NCBI GenBank assembly: GCA_020091685.1
Contig: CM034601.1
Span: 37,160,034 to 37,224,033 of the forward strand
DNA length: 64,000 nucleotides
Source: Lutjanus erythropterus
Taxonomy: Eukaryota; Chordata; Actinopteri; Lutjaniformes; Lutjanidae
Direction of reading: 5' to 3'
Part shown: positions 61,629-64,000 of the stretch, piece by piece
Position numbering within the stretch: the stretch's first letter is position 1
Layout: the number at the start of each line of letters is the position of its first letter
The notes under the pieces: generated by a model
Seen by the model: only the letters and a program-made list of their open reading frames with translations
Databases searched by the model: none
Told to the model about the DNA's origin: nothing
Position numbers and translations under genes: made by a program

Positions 61629-64000
61629 AAATCTGGGGTTTTGTCATTTCTGGCAATTTTTCCCTCATAATACAATTGTACAGAGCATGCTTCGTCTACA
61701 GTAAATAAACATTAAAAACTTCATCTGTGCCCAGGAGCCCACTGTCTTATAGTCTGTCCATGCACATGTAGCTGTTTTTGTTTAAACATTGTAATTGATT
61801 TATGATGGATTTTTTTCTTAACATGACAGAGAATTAAGAGATCAGTGACATTTAAGAGCCATCTGATGATGGAGGAATGTGTTTACAGCACAACTGCAGA
61901 TCGCCTGGGAGGGGGGGCAAAAACAAAACACTGGCCACAGTATTTAATCACACAATTAGCAACATTTTATTGTTTTAATAAAGAGTAATTGATTACCATC
62001 AGGTGTCTCAAAATAGTTCAGTGGAATCACTCTGTGCAGCAGCTGTTTACTAAGGCTTACAAGAGTGATATGAATATGCAATGCATTCACACTATTACTG
62101 CAAATTACAATGACGATCAACCTTAACTACTTGGTATTCACCACCCACACTATTCTGTCCACTCCTCTGCTCCCTTCAAATTAATCCTGATAAATGTTAC
62201 TTCCCAAGGTGGCAGAAAAGATTATAAGGAGGACATCTGAAGCAATTTGAGGTTGTCCATGAAAGGTTACATCATTTGAGTTTTTATCGTTTAACCACAA
62301 TATAAATTCTTTTGTAAAATGTAAACCCCTACTCGATTCCCCTTGCTGTCATTATTAGATAAGATTAGAGCTAAGAATGTACGTGCAAAACTACCTGATT
62401 TATTTCTCTAAGAAAGTTTTAAGTTCACGTCAAGTGAAATTGGTGAAAATAAGTTATATATGTCACAGGAAGGTTGCTTTGGCATGTCCTGACCTTGGTG
62501 CACATCTGACAAAAGATGCAACCAGAGGTGTTCTACCTCCCATCTATTTCTTCTGAAAAACATTACTCACCTTCCTGATTTTGTCTTTGAACTCACTCCA
62601 GCTGATCACACAGGTATTTTGTTTGTTAATGGAGCTATTCTGGGAATTCAGATACATAGATCAGTTTACTGAGTGGTATAACTCAACGTGTGAAAACGGT
62701 TACATCATGTCTTCCATGGCTCTAGAGGGAGGCTTTCTAAAGTTTAAAAATGAAGTCATCAGTTTGAGCTTGAGAATTCATATCTTTAACTGAAATCCTG
62801 TAATAAACTTGTGAGGATAGAAAGGCGTGTGCATTTACAAGGAAGGCCTCTTTTTGAGGAGTGGAAAAACAAAGAGAGGTTTTAATAGATGTCAATGCAG
62901 TTTCCCTTGTGTTTGAATTAGGATTTGGGTTTGATTTTTCTTCCAATTATTACATGTTTGTATATGTTCCTTTAAATATTAAGCAAAACTTTGTTTTATA
63001 GACATGTCTATTAATCATTTTGTGACTTGCCTGAAACTTAGACATTGTGATAACTAATTTCTTAAGACCGTTCAGCCATCATACCCCTTCAATCTTCCCT
63101 GTTCAGGTTTCAGCTTGACAATGATTTGAAGCACTATGTGGAGTTACGTTAAGTGTTGTCTGTAACTAACCAGCCTCTTAATAACCAACTGTATGACCTG
63201 GGCTGAGCTCTAGCTAGACATCACAGTCATGCCTTACTGCTTGATGCCACTCTAGGTGCGATAGCTAGCTACCTAGCTTTGGACAAAGACTGTAAACAGC
63301 TTTCCAGATTCTGAAAAGAAATCCATCCATCGGCACCTGTTCAGCTCACTAATTAACAGGCTATATCTCATTTAATCTCATCATTTAATTTGTACAAAAT
63401 GTGTAAAAACAAGTTGTGGTTTTACAGGGAATTAATCTGTCTCTTGTTAGTCCAAACTTAATAGGGGAGTCATGCTAAATTGATTGGGTGCCCATTTGAA
63501 CATTCAAAACTTTAACTAGTTGACATTGGCATATTTGAGTTTACAAATATTGATTGGTAAATGATAACTTATTTCAAGGTGAGGAAAACACCTAATATTT
63601 TCTGATCACTGTTGGAGATGAAACAAGGGATGAAACAATTTGCTGTCAACTAGCAGGATTTAAAAGCATATTCATATTAACAATCTGTTTTCACCTTCTG
63701 TTGAGCCAGCTTGATAACTTTTTTGTATATCATACAGAAGGTGCTTTCTAAGAGTAAAGGTACAGAACTACACAAGACCTAGATTTGTGGCTTAAAGGCC
63801 TAAAAAGCAATATAGGAAGCTTATCTTCCAAATGACACCTGTTAGAAGTTATGGAGGCTTTTGTTATTAAAAGTGGTTAAAGGGCTATGGGCCAACCAAA
63901 GTGCATGTGTGGTTCAGTCAAAAGAATCCTACTGGTTACACTGTACATATGGCAAGATATCATGAATATGTGTCATGTTAACAGGACTTTGCACAACATG
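61629..64000. other. Intronic sequence, nothing recognised
   Basis: No repeat family, exon or structured element seen up to the window edge. Confidence 0.5.

Larger units (their letters stand above)
32362..64000 (-). other. auts2: Upstream intron of auts2 (partial, at least 31.6 kb)
   Basis: Everything right of the acceptor should be the intron between the preceding exon (expected to end in an EALE-like sequence) and this one. That exon was not found, so the intron probably runs beyond the window. An alternative first exon somewhere in the interval cannot be excluded. Confidence 0.6.

Overview
The window looks like intronic DNA from a ray-finned (teleost, probably percomorph-grade) fish. The base composition is AT-rich. 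There are no prokaryote-style gene arrays. Microsatellites are frequent ((CA)n, (AT)n(AG)n, (CGTG)n). The mobile DNA is typical of teleosts: many short hAT-type elements with 8-bp target duplications, a Tc1/mariner-like element, TTAA-flanked elements, tRNA-headed SINEs and a non-LTR retrotransposon 3' end.

I can support only one protein-coding segment: an internal exon on the minus strand at 32149..32361. It has a TACTAAT branch point, a pyrimidine tract, a TAG acceptor and a GTGAGT donor. It encodes 71 residues in frame, and the ordered blocks LKPQE, PLxKKK, NGLS, a His cluster, SDxEN and GKRKK match the second coding exon of AUTS2 as I remember it. The gene is therefore probably a fish auts2 co-orthologue, a transcription and chromatin regulator of neural development. 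It runs right to left, so 32362..64000 would lie in the upstream intron and 1..32148 in the downstream intron. Each is more than 31 kb, as expected for the very large 5' introns of AUTS2.

Layout from left to right. 1-7.2 kb is intronic with two microsatellites. 7.2-7.6 kb holds a complete SINE with a 12-bp target duplication. 13.9-14.5 kb holds a strong hairpin, a SINE tail and a hAT remnant. 19.6-19.8 and 22.0-22.3 kb hold hAT remnants, 22.8-23.3 kb a Tc1/mariner-like element, and 23.5-25.3 kb two hAT elements, one keeping a broken BED zinc finger. 28.9-30.4 kb is a hAT inside another hAT. 32.15-32.36 kb is the auts2 exon. 33.8-35.0 kb is a second hAT nest. 36.2-37.3 kb is a third nest, made of the same two families as the first. 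41.4-41.7 kb is a hAT MITE. 42.2-42.6 and 45.1-45.4 kb are two almost identical 300-bp copies that include a SINE, 45.8-46.2 kb is a LINE 3' end, 50.0-50.7 kb a hAT, and 59.4-61.6 kb TTAA-flanked elements. The rest is unannotated intron, which may include cis-regulatory elements that cannot be proved from one sequence.

I found no new multigene system. The most distinctive observations are the auts2 exon with a tandem acceptor, the repeated nesting of one hAT family inside another, the young 300-bp duplication whose direction can be read from SINE target duplications, and a 20-bp TCTCGCGAGA-centred palindrome in one transposon copy.
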